Source: Leptotrichia hongkongensis
GTDB lineage: Bacteria > Fusobacteriota > Fusobacteriia > Fusobacteriales > Leptotrichiaceae
NCBI RefSeq assembly: GCF_041538065.1
Contig: NZ_JBGORW010000004.1
Span: 130,579-194,578, forward strand
Direction of reading: 5' to 3'
Length of the DNA stretch: 64,000 nucleotides
Shown here: positions 45,806 to 53,799 of the stretch, in pieces
Position numbering within the stretch: the first letter of the stretch is position 1
Layout of the letters: each line of letters starts with the position of its first letter
Position numbers and translations under genes: made by a program
Notes under the pieces: model-generated
What the model saw: only the letters and a program-made list of their open reading frames with translations
The model's database searches: none
What the model was told of the DNA's origin: nothing

Positions 45806-46018
45806 TTATTTTAACGGATCATAGCCACCTTTGTGAAAAGGATGACATTTTAGTAATCTTTTTATTGTCAGATAACTACCTTTTAATGCTCCATATTTTG
45901 TAATTGCCTGTCGTGAATATTCTGAGCAAGTTGGATAAAATCTGCATCTTCTTCCAAAATATGGTGAAATGCCCTTTTGATAAAATTTTAACAAATATAG
46001 CAATATTTTTTTCATCAT
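45806..46018 (-). CDS. yidD: Membrane protein insertion efficiency factor YidD
   Basis: 70 residues. KFYQKGISPYFGRRCRFYPT with a following CSEYS and CHPFHKGGYDP are the family hallmarks, with conserved cysteines. YidD assists YidC-dependent insertion at the inner membrane. Its start (two adjacent ATGs) overlaps the TGA of rnpA, giving translational coupling. The length is normal. Confidence 0.95.
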   Translation of the reverse strand: MMKKILLYLLKFYQKGISPYFGRRCRFYPTCSEYSRQAITKYGALKGSYLTIKRLLKCHPFHKGGYDPLK

Positions 46019-46341
46019 TTTACCACCTTGATAATATCCTTTTCGATATCCCCATACTTTAAATTTTTTAAATTATCTTTCAAAATAGATTTGCCTACGA
46101 ATACATAATCAGTATTTTTTCTAAATTTATCCTTATGTATTTTTACAAATTCTTTAAAAATTCTTTTGATTCTATTTCGTTGAACTGCATTTCCAGTTTT
46201 TTTGCTGGCTACAAAGCCAAATCGCTGGTCGTTATTCTTATTTTCACTTATAAAAATAATAGCATACTTTGTATGCATCTTTTTTGATTTGTTATATATT
46301 AATGAAAAATCTTTTGTTTTCTTAATTTTATTAATAGACAT
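46015..46341 (-). CDS. rnpA: Ribonuclease P protein component
   Basis: 108 residues. The RNR motif is in AVQRNRIKRIFKEFV, the conserved RNA-binding helix; FGFVASKKTGNA precedes it. It pairs with RNase P RNA to mature tRNA 5' ends. The ATG follows AAGAAGAG. It overlaps yidD by 4 bp and is separated from rpmH by a terminator-like region, so part of its expression depends on read-through from the rpmH promoter. Confidence 0.96.
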   Translation of the reverse strand: MSINKIKKTKDFSLIYNKSKKMHTKYAIIFISENKNNDQRFGFVASKKTGNAVQRNRIKRIFKEFVKIHKDKFRKNTDYVFVGKSILKDNLKNLKYGDIEKDIIKVVK

Positions 46342-46400
46342 ATTTCTCTTCTTTGATTTAAAATAAGTGAGAGCTTATAAATTTACGTCTAAAAAAATTT

Positions 46401-46425
46401 AGAGCGTTTTTCTTTTAAAAAGCTC
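46401..46425 (-). terminator. Second hairpin between rpmH and rnpA
   Basis: On the minus strand AGAGCTTTTT pairs with AAAAACGCTCT (one bulge) and is followed by AAATTTTTTT. It may attenuate read-through into rnpA or be an RNA-processing site. Confidence 0.5.
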
Positions 46426-46452
46426 TCTAGTTTAGATATTAATGCTTTTAAA

Positions 46453-46480
46453 AACCCAGTGTTGAATTTAACACCGGGTT
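46453..46480 (-). terminator. Attenuator hairpin starting inside the rpmH stop codon
   Basis: On the minus strand AACCCGGTGTT pairs with AACACTGGGTT (one wobble) and TTTTT follows. The stem begins with the AA of the rpmH TAA stop. The ribosome finishing rpmH would cover the stem, so read-through into rnpA could depend on rpmH translation. Confidence 0.7.
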
Positions 46481-46616
46481 ATGCTGATAATTTAGCTCTT
46501 CCTTTAGCTCTTCTTCTTTTTAAAACATTTCTTCCGCTTTTATTTTGCATTCTTTTTCTAAATCCATGATCTTTTTTTCTTTTTCTTTTATTTGGTTGAT
46601 ATGTTCTTTTAGTCAT
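46479..46616 (-). CDS. rpmH: 50S ribosomal protein L34
   Basis: 45 residues, highly basic. The peptide opens MTKRTYQPNKRKRKKDHGF and ends KRRRAKGRAKLSA, matching the L34 consensus (TYQP...RRAKGR...L). The ATG follows GGAAAAAGG. It is the first gene of the cluster rpmH-rnpA-yidD-yidC-jag, read leftward from the origin. Confidence 0.97.
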   Translation of the reverse strand: MTKRTYQPNKRKRKKDHGFRKRMQNKSGRNVLKRRRAKGRAKLSA

Positions 46617-46665
46617 CCTTTTTCCTTTCTATTATATTTTAAAAAAATTATTGTCTTTTATAGAC

Positions 46666-46694
46666 ATTATATACAATATTCAAAAAAAAGTCAA
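46666..46694 (-). promoter_or_regulatory. rpmH promoter
   Basis: TTGACT and TATAAT are separated by 17 bp on the minus strand, about 50 bp upstream of the rpmH start. The transcription start would fall close to the left edge of the DnaA-box region. Confidence 0.8.
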
Positions 46695-46830
46695 GTTTAA
46701 TGCTTTGTGTCATAAAGTATGATAAAACTCTCTTAATATCTAACTGTAAAGCTAACAAAAAAAACTACTTGTAAATTTTATACTAAAGTTTAGCTTATTA
46801 AAAGATTTTTAGAGTTTTTGTTAATTATTT

Positions 46831-47178
46831 TTATCCACACTCCTATAATATTTAATATTATATATATTATTAAATATATTATTATTATGCACTGTGGAAA
46901 TGTGGAAACATATATAAATAGAGCGGTTGTAAGAGAATATCCTGTGGAAAAAAAATTTGATTTTTGTGGAGAAATATTATCAACAAAGTTTCGCACATGA
47001 TTGTCAACAGCTTATGTGGGAAAATGAAAACTATGTGTATAATATGTGGGAATGCAATAGAAATCACTATATATAATTATTGTGGAAAAAATTGTACAAA
47101 AGTTATAAAGCATTGTAAATACTGAAAAAATTAATATTTTTTCTTGTGGAAAAGCATGTGGAAAACTTTTGTGGAAAA
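46831..47178. other. oriC: oriC half 1: DnaA-box cluster upstream of dnaA
   Basis: One TTATCCACA at 46831 is followed by at least ten TGTGGAAA-type boxes, all in the same orientation, at 46893, 46901, 46943, 46965 (TGTGGAGAA), 47015, 47045, 47081, 47145, 47157 and 47170. TGTGTATAA (the reverse of TTATACACA) is at 47034. A very AT-rich stretch at 46841-46890 is a candidate unwinding element. No coding frame is credible here. The cluster sits exactly at the switch in gene orientation. Confidence 0.85.
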
Positions 47179-47180
47179 TC

Positions 47181-47209
47181 TTGATTATTTATTTTATATA
47201 TGTTATAGT
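47181..47209 (+). promoter_or_regulatory. dnaA promoter
   Basis: TTGATT and TATAGT are 17 bp apart, 86 bp upstream of the dnaA start codon. The last DnaA box ends 3 bp before the -35 box, so DnaA could repress its own transcription. Confidence 0.65.
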
Positions 47210-47294
47210 TAAGGCAAATAGAAAGGCTGGAATTATTGTGAAATTTAAAATTTTTATTTATAGGAATACTGTTAAAAAAGGAGAGAAAAAATAA

Positions 47295-48647
47295 ATGGAT
47301 GTTGTGAAATTGTGGGAAAAAATTAAGAAAATTATGAAAAAAAGAGTTAATGAAGGGGAATTTGAGCTGTTTTTTGAAAATGTGGAGGCAACTAAACTTG
47401 AAGAGAGTGTCTTTACTCTTACTTGTAATTCGAAGCTAATAAAGGAAAATATGGAAAAATATAAAAGCCAGATGGAAGAAATTATAGAAATTGTGACAGA
47501 TGAAGAAGTTACGATAAACTTTGAGATAAAAAAACAGGATGTGATGTCGTATAAGCCTGAAACTCACAGTTTTCCAAAAGAAACAATGGAAAAAGCTTCA
47601 CTTGTTCACACAGGACTAAATCCAAAGCACAGGCTTGATAATTTTGTTGTTGGGGAAAACAGTAAGCTTGCATATAATGCCTGTCTTGCAGTTGTAAAAA
47701 ATCCAACGGTTTATAACCCTCTTTTTATTTTTGGAAGTTCAGGGCTTGGAAAAACCCATCTTATGCAGGCTGTAGGAAATGCAATTTTAGAAAATGACCC
47801 AAGTAAGCGTGTTTATTATTCTACTTCTGAAGAATTTGCAAATGAATTTTTTAAAGTTTTGAACAGTGGACGAATTCAGCATTTTCGTGATACATTCCGT
47901 GCTTTAGATGTACTTCTTCTAGATGATATACAATTTTTTGAAAAGGTGTTTGGACGTGGAGAAGGGACTGTGGAAGAAGAATTTTTCCACACATTTAACA
48001 AGTTGCAGGAACTTGGAAAACAGATAATAATGATAAGTGACAAGTCGCCAAAGGAAATAAAAAATCTGTCAAAACGTCTAGAATCAAGATTTTTGTCAGG
48101 CCTAACAGTGGAAATCCAAAGTCCAGGATATGAAACTCGTATGATGATTCTAAAAAACATGGCAAAAGCACAGGGAATCGAAATAGACGACAGTATTTTA
48201 GAATATATTTCAGACTCTCTTGATACAAACGTAAGAGAACTGGAAGGAACGCTTACAAATTTAAATGCCCGTGCAAAACTTCTAGATGAACAGATAACGT
48301 TAGAACTTGTGCAGGAAATGCTTATGCATAACGTAAAACGAGAACAGTCTAAAGTAACAGCAAAAAAAGTAATAGAAATGATTTCTGCACAGTATGGTGT
48401 CAGTGTAACCGACATGAAATCCAAAAAACGTCAGAAAAAAATAGTTGAAACAAGACAAATTGCAATGTATCTGTTAAAGAATAATGATGAATTGGATTTA
48501 AGCCTGACAGCAATTGGTGGACTTTTTGGCGGAAAAGATCACAGCACGGTTATAAGCAGTATTAGAAAAATTGATAAGAAAACGAAGGAAGATGTTGCGT
48601 TTAAAAAAGAAATTGAAGCTTTAAACAAGAAGATTTTCAGAGCTTAG
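47295..48647 (+). CDS. dnaA: Chromosomal replication initiator protein DnaA
   Basis: 450 residues. Domain I is at the N-terminus. The AAA+ domain has HRLDNFVVGENSKLAYNA, Walker A FGSSGLGKTHL, Walker B LLLDDIQFF and a normal sensor region. The DNA-binding domain IV ends with the signature GGKDHSTVISSIRKI. After Walker B the loop EKVFGRGEGTVEEEFFHTF is a few residues longer than the usual AGKERTQEEFFHTF. The ATG follows GGAGAG. It is flanked on both sides by DnaA boxes. Confidence 0.97.
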   Translation: MDVVKLWEKIKKIMKKRVNEGEFELFFENVEATKLEESVFTLTCNSKLIKENMEKYKSQMEEIIEIVTDEEVTINFEIKKQDVMSYKPETHSFPKETMEKASLVHTGLNPKHRLDNFVVGENSKLAYNACLAVVKNPTVYNPLFIFGSSGLGKTHLMQAVGNAILENDPSKRVYYSTSEEFANEFFKVLNSGRIQHFRDTFRALDVLLLDDIQFFEKVFGRGEGTVEEEFFHTFNKLQELGKQIIMISDKSPKEIKNLSKRLESRFLSGLTVEIQSPGYETRMMILKNMAKAQGIEIDDSILEYISDSLDTNVRELEGTLTNLNARAKLLDEQITLELVQEMLMHNVKREQSKVTAKKVIEMISAQYGVSVTDMKSKKRQKKIVETRQIAMYLLKNNDELDLSLTAIGGLFGGKDHSTVISSIRKIDKKTKEDVAFKKEIEALNKKIFRA

Positions 48648-48697
48648 ATGTTTTTTTAAACAAAAACTCTTATTTTAATTTTAGGAAGTGAAATTAA

Positions 48698-49018
48698 GTG
48701 TGTGATAAATGTTCAGAAATAATTCTAGTTTTTGAAAAATATAAAGCAAAAAAAGAATATGGAAATATGATTAAGGAAGTTTGTAAACTCATTGTGTCGA
48801 AAATAGAACAAAATGAAATGGAAATATATGCCGCTGATTGTCCGATAGAAAAAATAATGGAAACTGTCGAAAAAGAAGAACATTATACTATTTGCACATA
48901 TCTGAAATGTTTAAAGTGTAAAAATTATTACTTTTTTGGTATTTGTATAAGAGGAGAGCCAGTTTATAAAAAGATAGAAAATATTAATAGGGAAAAAATA
49001 GATAGTCTGATATGGTGA
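48698..49018 (+). CDS. Cysteine-rich small protein of unknown function
   Basis: 106 residues. It begins MCDKCSEIILVF and contains YLKCLKCKNYYFFGICIRG, so two CxxC-type pairs could bind zinc. ADCPIEK is a further cysteine. The family is not recognised; the overall size and position resemble uncharacterised proteins encoded next to dnaA in Fusobacteria. The start is a GTG with AGGAAG at a long spacing. It separates dnaA from the second DnaA-box cluster, so a role in replication is possible but unproven. Confidence 0.6.
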   Translation: MCDKCSEIILVFEKYKAKKEYGNMIKEVCKLIVSKIEQNEMEIYAADCPIEKIMETVEKEEHYTICTYLKCLKCKNYYFFGICIRGEPVYKKIENINREKIDSLIW

Positions 49019-49080
49019 AAATACGGAAGTTATTTTGAAAAAAATGTAAATTTTTAGGATTATAGAAAGTGTTGAAAAGA

Positions 49081-49611
49081 TGTGGAAAAATAAAGGAGCC
49101 ACTTTAAAAGTTATCCACAGTTGAAAAAGTTTTCTACATAGATTGTTTTTATAAAAAAATTTTAGTAAAAAAATTAAATTATATTTAATAAAATAAATTG
49201 TAAAATTGTAATGTGTAAAAACAAAAATTAATTTCCACTATATGTTGAAAATTTATACACAAAAATTGTGGAAAAAATTAATCAAAAATATTGTATTAAA
49301 ACAAGTTTTGTGGAAAAATAAAATTTTATTGTGTAAAACTAAAATTTAGATATCCACAATAATAAACAAAATTTTCCACATTTGTGGATAAATCAAAAAT
49401 AATTAATTTTAAATTAAAGAAAAATTGTGATAGAATAATAAAAATAAAAACATATAAATTTTCTCCACATATGAAAAAATTAATTCCACAATTTAAGGAG
49501 GAAAAAAATTCACAAAGGAATTCTTTAAAAATAAGAATATATTATAACTGTGGAAAAGATGTGGAAATATTTGTGGGAAAAGTTTTCAACGTAAAAATCG
49601 GATTTTCCACA
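49081..49611. other. oriC: oriC half 2: DnaA-box cluster downstream of dnaA
   Basis: At least 15 boxes in both orientations: TTATCCACA at 49111; TTATACACA at 49253; TGTGGATAA at 49383; TGTGGAAAA at 49081, 49267, 49309 and 49549; TTTTCCACA at 49372 and 49603; and variants at 49330, 49350, 49461, 49482, 49560 and 49572. The 685-bp gap up to the lipoprotein gene is otherwise AT-rich and non-coding. With the upstream cluster this gives the bipartite layout known from Bacillus and Helicobacter. Confidence 0.82.
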
Positions 49612-49703
49612 ATAAAATTAAACATTAATTTGGTTAATGGTTGAATTAGTAATAGATAGATTTTAAGCTATAATAATATTAGGTATGAAGGTGTTGAAGT
49701 AAG

Positions 49704-50657
49704 ATGAAAAAAATGATGATGATGTTATTAATTATACTTTCCATGCTATGTCTTCATTCCTGCAGAGACCCTGAAGAAGTAACAGCTATGAATGAAGAAA
49801 AAATGCTAGATGACTATATGGAGATGCTCAAAAAAGAATTTAACTTGAGAATGAACAAGGGAGCATATTATGTAAAGGAAGAACAGCTTGTAGCTGGAGA
49901 TTTGATACATAATCCATACTCCTATGTCCTGTACAGCTATAACATTCCTAAGTATAAATCAGAATTCTTTTATAACAGAGAAGTAATACATGTAGAATCT
50001 CCTCCAACAAAATTTCGTTTTGAAGGAGGAGATAGGTTAATATGGCCTCTTGAATTCGAAGCTTTAAAAGACATTCCATTTTTTAATAAAACAACAAAAT
50101 CAAGATTATTACTTGAAATTATTGATTACTATGGATTAAGGCCGTATTTATGGAGCAGTCTCATATACGATAAATCCAAAGGAAATGACTTTGAAAAGAT
50201 AGAAAAAATATTAAAAAAACATGGTATAAAATATGATAAAAAAATACAAGTTGGAGTTTCTGGAAGAACATGGGTATGTGGTATAATACCAAAAGAATGG
50301 AATAATAAAATTTCTGAAAAGAGTTTGACAAGAACAAATACAGTACTAACAGTAATAGATGAGGAATGTGGAAATCAAATAGTGGAAGGGAAAGTAGAAA
50401 GGCTGAAAATGTATGGCAAAAAATTAGAGGAATATTTTTCAAAGCCTAGAAATTTTGAGGAGATAGACTGGTATGAATTTATGAAATTTAATAATATTCA
50501 TCCTATTATATCAATTTATGTAGGATATTTTTCGAAAGAAAAAATTGAAAAAATTAGAGATGAAATAAAGTCATACTATAATCAAAAAGATTTTACAATT
50601 CTGTTTTGTTATTGGGTAGATAATGGTAATGGATATGATGAAAAATACATTTGGTAA
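49704..50657 (+). CDS. Lipoprotein of unknown function
   Basis: 317 residues. A lipoprotein signal, MKKMMMMLLIILSMLCLHSC, ends in a lipobox-like LHSC, so residue Cys20 should be acylated. The mature protein is mostly soluble, acidic at first, then rich in Tyr, Lys and Ile, without an obvious domain. I do not recognise the family. It lies between the origin and the S4/recF genes, an unusual place for a lipoprotein, and may be a recent insertion. The Shine-Dalgarno site is weak (GAAGG at a long distance). Confidence 0.65.
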   Translation: MKKMMMMLLIILSMLCLHSCRDPEEVTAMNEEKMLDDYMEMLKKEFNLRMNKGAYYVKEEQLVAGDLIHNPYSYVLYSYNIPKYKSEFFYNREVIHVESPPTKFRFEGGDRLIWPLEFEALKDIPFFNKTTKSRLLLEIIDYYGLRPYLWSSLIYDKSKGNDFEKIEKILKKHGIKYDKKIQVGVSGRTWVCGIIPKEWNNKISEKSLTRTNTVLTVIDEECGNQIVEGKVERLKMYGKKLEEYFSKPRNFEEIDWYEFMKFNNIHPIISIYVGYFSKEKIEKIRDEIKSYYNQKDFTILFCYWVDNGNGYDEKYIW

Positions 50658-50681
50658 AAAGTAAGTTATGGAGGGAAATAA

Positions 50682-50918
50682 ATGAAAAATATAGATAATG
50701 AAATTGAAGAAGTTGTTATAAATACTGAGTTTATAAAATTGGATCAGCTTTTGAAGTGGGCAAACTTTACAGGTTCTGGAGTGGAAGCAAAAATGTTTAT
50801 TCAGAATGGTGAAGTAAAGGTAAATAACGCTGTGGAAACTAGACGTGGGAAAAAAATTTATGATGGGGATATTGTGGAGTTTGCTGGAGAAAAAGTTATT
50901 GTAAGGGCAAGACATTAA
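50682..50918 (+). CDS. yaaA: S4-domain protein, YaaA type
   Basis: 78 residues. A single S4 RNA-binding domain: FIKLDQLLKWANFTGSG, AKMFIQNGEVKVNN and GDIVEFAGEKVIV. This small S4 protein normally lies directly before recF (yaaA of Bacillus, also called rlbA), as it does here. It is thought to work in ribosome assembly or RNA binding. The ATG follows GGAGGG. A decayed gene fragment now separates it from recF. Confidence 0.88.
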   Translation: MKNIDNEIEEVVINTEFIKLDQLLKWANFTGSGVEAKMFIQNGEVKVNNAVETRRGKKIYDGDIVEFAGEKVIVRARH

Positions 50919-50964
50919 ATAGTTTGTTGATTTATCCAGTTTATTGCGACAAGAGGAAATTTGA

Positions 50965-51156
50965 GAACTTCTTTTATTTAGCGGATATTTAACTATTGAT
51001 GAAAAAATTGGGGAAGACTATGAGGATGTGTATTCCTTGAGACTGCCTAATAGGGAGGTAAAGGAGTTTTTTAGGAAGAAATTTATTGATGTAAATTTTG
51101 GGGAAAAGCAGTTAAAGTCAGTTACAGATAGTTATAGTGTGAAAGGGAAGAAATAG
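50965..51156 (+). pseudogene. Remnant of an AAA-ATPase-like / PD-(D/E)XK family gene between yaaA and recF
   Basis: An open stretch of 63 codons ending in TAG, preceded by an in-frame TGA and with no start. The peptide ELLLFSGYLTIDEKIGEDYE continues into YSLRLPNREVKEFF. The blocks FSGYLT and LR(I/L)PN.EV are diagnostic of the AAA-ATPase_like/PDDEXK_9 (DUF1703) proteins common in Fusobacteria and Bacteroidetes, just before their nuclease domain. Only this piece survives; the bulk of the gene is gone. The recF Shine-Dalgarno lies within its end. Confidence 0.6.
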
Positions 51157-51158
51157 CG

Positions 51159-52247
51159 ATGTATTTGGATCAGATTAGTTTTAATAACTTTCGTTGCCTT
51201 GCGGATGGGAAGTTGAAGTTTGACAGGTATTTTAATTTAATATATGGGAAGAATGGACAGGGGAAGACATCGCTTATTGAGGCTGTTCATTTTTTGGCTA
51301 CTGGGAAAAGCTTTAGGACTAAGAAAGTGAAAGAGATTCGCAAGTATAATTTGAACAGGCTGATTGTATTTGGGAAATATAAAAATAAGGATTTATCGGA
51401 AAATGCTATTGCTATTGATGTGAATGAGGATAAGAAAGATTTTTACATTGATAGGGAAAAAGATAAATATATAAACTATGTGGGGTTACTTAACATTATT
51501 TCATTTATTCCTGAGGATATTGAGCTGATTATTGGGAATCCTGGTGTTAGGAGAAACTTTTTTAATTACGAGATTTCGCAGGCAAAAAAGGAGTATTTAC
51601 AGTCGATTGTGAATTTTGAGAAAATATTGAAGGTGCGGAACAAGCTTATAAAGGAAAAAAAGACTGGCGAGGAAATTTATAAGATATATAACGAAAAATT
51701 TATAGAGGAAGGGCTAAATATTGTTTTAAATCGGCAGGAATTTATAAAAAAAATATCAATTTTATTAAACTTGAATTATCGTAAATTATTTGATGAAAAT
51801 TCAGAGCTGAAATTAAAATACGACTGTTTTCTTGGGGATGTGGAAAAGAAGACTAGAGAAGAACTGAAGGAAAAATTTGAAGTGCTATGTAAAAGGAAAA
51901 GTGAAAGGGAAAAATTTCTTGGATACAGTTTGCTCGGACCTCAAAAAGATGATTTTATCTTTGAGCTGAATGGAAAAAATGCAAAGGCATATTCTTCACA
52001 AGGGGAGAAAAAATCTATAATATTCTCGCTAAAAATTTCGGAAATTGATATTTTAATAAAGGAAAAAAAGGAATATCCGATATTTCTGATGGATGATATT
52101 GCTTCATATTTTGATGAAGTGAGAAAAAAAAGTATTTTAAGCTATTTTGAAAATAAAAAAATCCAATGTTTTATAACTTCGACAGAGGATTTGGGCATAG
52201 AGGGGAAAAAATTTATTGTGGAAAAGGGGAAGATTATTGATGAGTAA
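51159..52247 (+). CDS. recF: DNA replication and repair protein RecF
   Basis: 362 residues. The ABC-type ATPase has Walker A YGKNGQGKTS, signature SSQGEKKSI and Walker B YPIFLMDDIASYFDE. The helical-zipper arm lies between. It loads RecA at gaps with RecO and RecR. The ATG follows GGGAAG. It is in the canonical position after dnaA and the S4 gene. Confidence 0.95.
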   Translation: MYLDQISFNNFRCLADGKLKFDRYFNLIYGKNGQGKTSLIEAVHFLATGKSFRTKKVKEIRKYNLNRLIVFGKYKNKDLSENAIAIDVNEDKKDFYIDREKDKYINYVGLLNIISFIPEDIELIIGNPGVRRNFFNYEISQAKKEYLQSIVNFEKILKVRNKLIKEKKTGEEIYKIYNEKFIEEGLNIVLNRQEFIKKISILLNLNYRKLFDENSELKLKYDCFLGDVEKKTREELKEKFEVLCKRKSEREKFLGYSLLGPQKDDFIFELNGKNAKAYSSQGEKKSIIFSLKISEIDILIKEKKEYPIFLMDDIASYFDEVRKKSILSYFENKKIQCFITSTEDLGIEGKKFIVEKGKIIDE

Positions 52248-52261
52248 AAAGGGGTTGAAAA

Positions 52262-53305
52262 ATGGAAGGAATTAAGGATTTAAAGAATTTGGCACTGGAA
52301 GCAATTGAGAAAAGAAGTTCGCTTTTGAAAAATGAAAAATATATTTTGTGGAAAATCAAGAAAAATTGGAAGCAGATTGTGAGTGGGCCAATTGGCGAGA
52401 AAACTTATCCGAAAAGTCTATTTAATGGAAATCTTGTTGTGGTTATCAATGATGGCGTTATTTATCACACGACAATAATGTATGCGGAAAATATAAAGGA
52501 AAAAATAAACACATTTTTGAATGGGAAATTTTTGGAAAGTATCGAATTTTCGAAGATAAATTACAAAATAAAGCGTGATTTGCTGGATGAACTTATTGAA
52601 AATGAGGAAAATAGAGGGACAATTCGGGCTGGGGAAATTCCAAGAGGAAATGTTAGAGAAAGAAATAGGAATATTGATTCTGAAAATAAAATTGCAGAAA
52701 AAGTAAAGGATATTGTGCTTTTGCCTGAAGAAGTTAAGGAAATTCATGAGAATATTGATAAAATTGACAAAAAGTATGAAGATATTGCCAGAAGGCTGGA
52801 AAAAATTGCGATAAAACTGAAAAAGAGAGAAAAATACCTAAAGAATAATGGATATATTGAGTGTGAAAACTGTAAAATTTTATTTTTGCAGGAAAACAGC
52901 GAGAAAATGTGCTTTGAGTGTAGAATGAATGAAAAAAATCGAAAATTTCAGAAAATGGCTGATTTAATAAGAAATAAACCGTATATTTCAGAAAAACAGG
53001 CGGTCCGAATGACAAATACCGATAAATCTACATATTATAAAGCAAGAGATATATTGGCACAGCAGACTTACAATGATATGCTTTATTACTGCCTTGAAAA
53101 AAACAGGGAGATTTCTTTAAATGAAGATTATGAGTTTGAAATTCGGAGTGAGTCGAGGGAAGATGTGGAAAAATTTATAAAAAATTATGTGGACTATAAA
53201 ATTGGGAGTGATAATGAGGAAGTCTTTAAGATTGAGAGAAAGTGGGCTTTGAAAAGATTAAGAAAGGATATGAAATTTAGGCTTGAGAATAATAGGAGAT
53301 ATTGA
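52262..53305 (+). CDS. DciA-like (DUF721) protein with a C-terminal zinc-ribbon and helical extension
   Basis: 347 residues. Residues ~5-115 resemble DUF721/DciA, the replicative helicase-loading or -operating protein family of bacteria lacking DnaC/DnaI (KYILWKIKKNWKQIVSGPIG, GNLVVVINDGVIYHT). A charged linker and coiled coil follow, then a Cys4 cluster CENC...CFEC (C201, C204, C217, C220). The C-terminal third is helical and basic. The extension is not known to me in DciA proteins. Placement directly after recF, 14 bp away, fits a replication role. The ATG follows AAGGGG. Confidence 0.72.
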   Translation: MEGIKDLKNLALEAIEKRSSLLKNEKYILWKIKKNWKQIVSGPIGEKTYPKSLFNGNLVVVINDGVIYHTTIMYAENIKEKINTFLNGKFLESIEFSKINYKIKRDLLDELIENEENRGTIRAGEIPRGNVRERNRNIDSENKIAEKVKDIVLLPEEVKEIHENIDKIDKKYEDIARRLEKIAIKLKKREKYLKNNGYIECENCKILFLQENSEKMCFECRMNEKNRKFQKMADLIRNKPYISEKQAVRMTNTDKSTYYKARDILAQQTYNDMLYYCLEKNREISLNEDYEFEIRSESREDVEKFIKNYVDYKIGSDNEEVFKIERKWALKRLRKDMKFRLENNRRY

Positions 53306-53400
53306 TTTTTATAGTAAAATTTTTTTAAAACATATTTCAATATCATGATTTATTCGGATTAATATTATTACTCATTTAAAAAATAAATGTTTAATAAATT

Positions 53401-53610
53401 TTGAATTATGCACTATTTAGTAGGGAATTAAAACTTCTTGTTTTCAATATAGTTTCTATTTTTTTATTGGATTTAGTATTAGATTATTTGTTTAATAACA
53501 GTTTTTATTATTTTTATTATGTTTTTTCTTTTATTTTCACAGGATTGCTCGTTGCCGCAAATCCTTATCTTGCAATAAAAGTTTATCCTGAGAATCAAAA
53601 TGTATGGTAA
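53401..53610 (+). CDS. Possible small membrane protein, or remnant overlapped by a repeat
   Basis: 69 codons starting at a TTG without a clear Shine-Dalgarno site. Two hydrophobic stretches (LVFNIVSIFLLDLVLDYLF and YYFYYVFSFIFTGLLVAA) are followed by NPYLAIKVYPENQNVW. The last third coincides with the start of repeat copy 2 (ACAGGATTGCTCGTTGCCGC is nearly the same as sequence next to copy 1). The peptide reads like protein, but the frame may be partly repeat-derived. No function is proposed. Confidence 0.3.
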   Translation: MNYALFSRELKLLVFNIVSIFLLDLVLDYLFNNSFYYFYYVFSFIFTGLLVAANPYLAIKVYPENQNVW

Positions 53611-53731
53611 GATTGCTACGCAACACCTATGGCTAGACTCCGACTTTTATTTGCCCAACTTCGAAACTCCTCCTTCTAGTCGTCAAACAGTCGTAGTTAA
53701 ACAAATAAAAGCTCCGTCGGTTTATTAAAAC
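53539..53731. repeat. Palindromic intergenic repeat, copy 2 (inverted)
   Basis: Reverse complement of 20449-20588. The block 53625-53731 (ACCTATGGCTAGACTCCGAC to TTTATTAAAA) matches with only a few substitutions, including GCTCCGTCGG and CTCCTCCTTC. The adjacent ACAGGATTG...CAAATCCT hairpin sequence of copy 1 is also present, but here about 55 bp of other sequence (53571 onward) separates it from the main block. It lies between the DciA-like gene and the spherulin-like gene. Confidence 0.75.
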
Positions 53732-53799
53732 TAAAAAATATGATAAAATAATATATCTTAACTATTTGATAAAAAATTTTGAAAGAAGGTAAAAAGGAT

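Noticed and set aside
47876..48424. 182-codon minus-strand frame opposite dnaA
   Set aside because: Antisense shadow of dnaA, no ribosome-binding site.
49384..49644. 86-codon plus-strand frame downstream of dnaA
   Set aside because: It consists of the DnaA-box cluster, has no Shine-Dalgarno site and reads as low-complexity Lys/Asn/Ile peptide.
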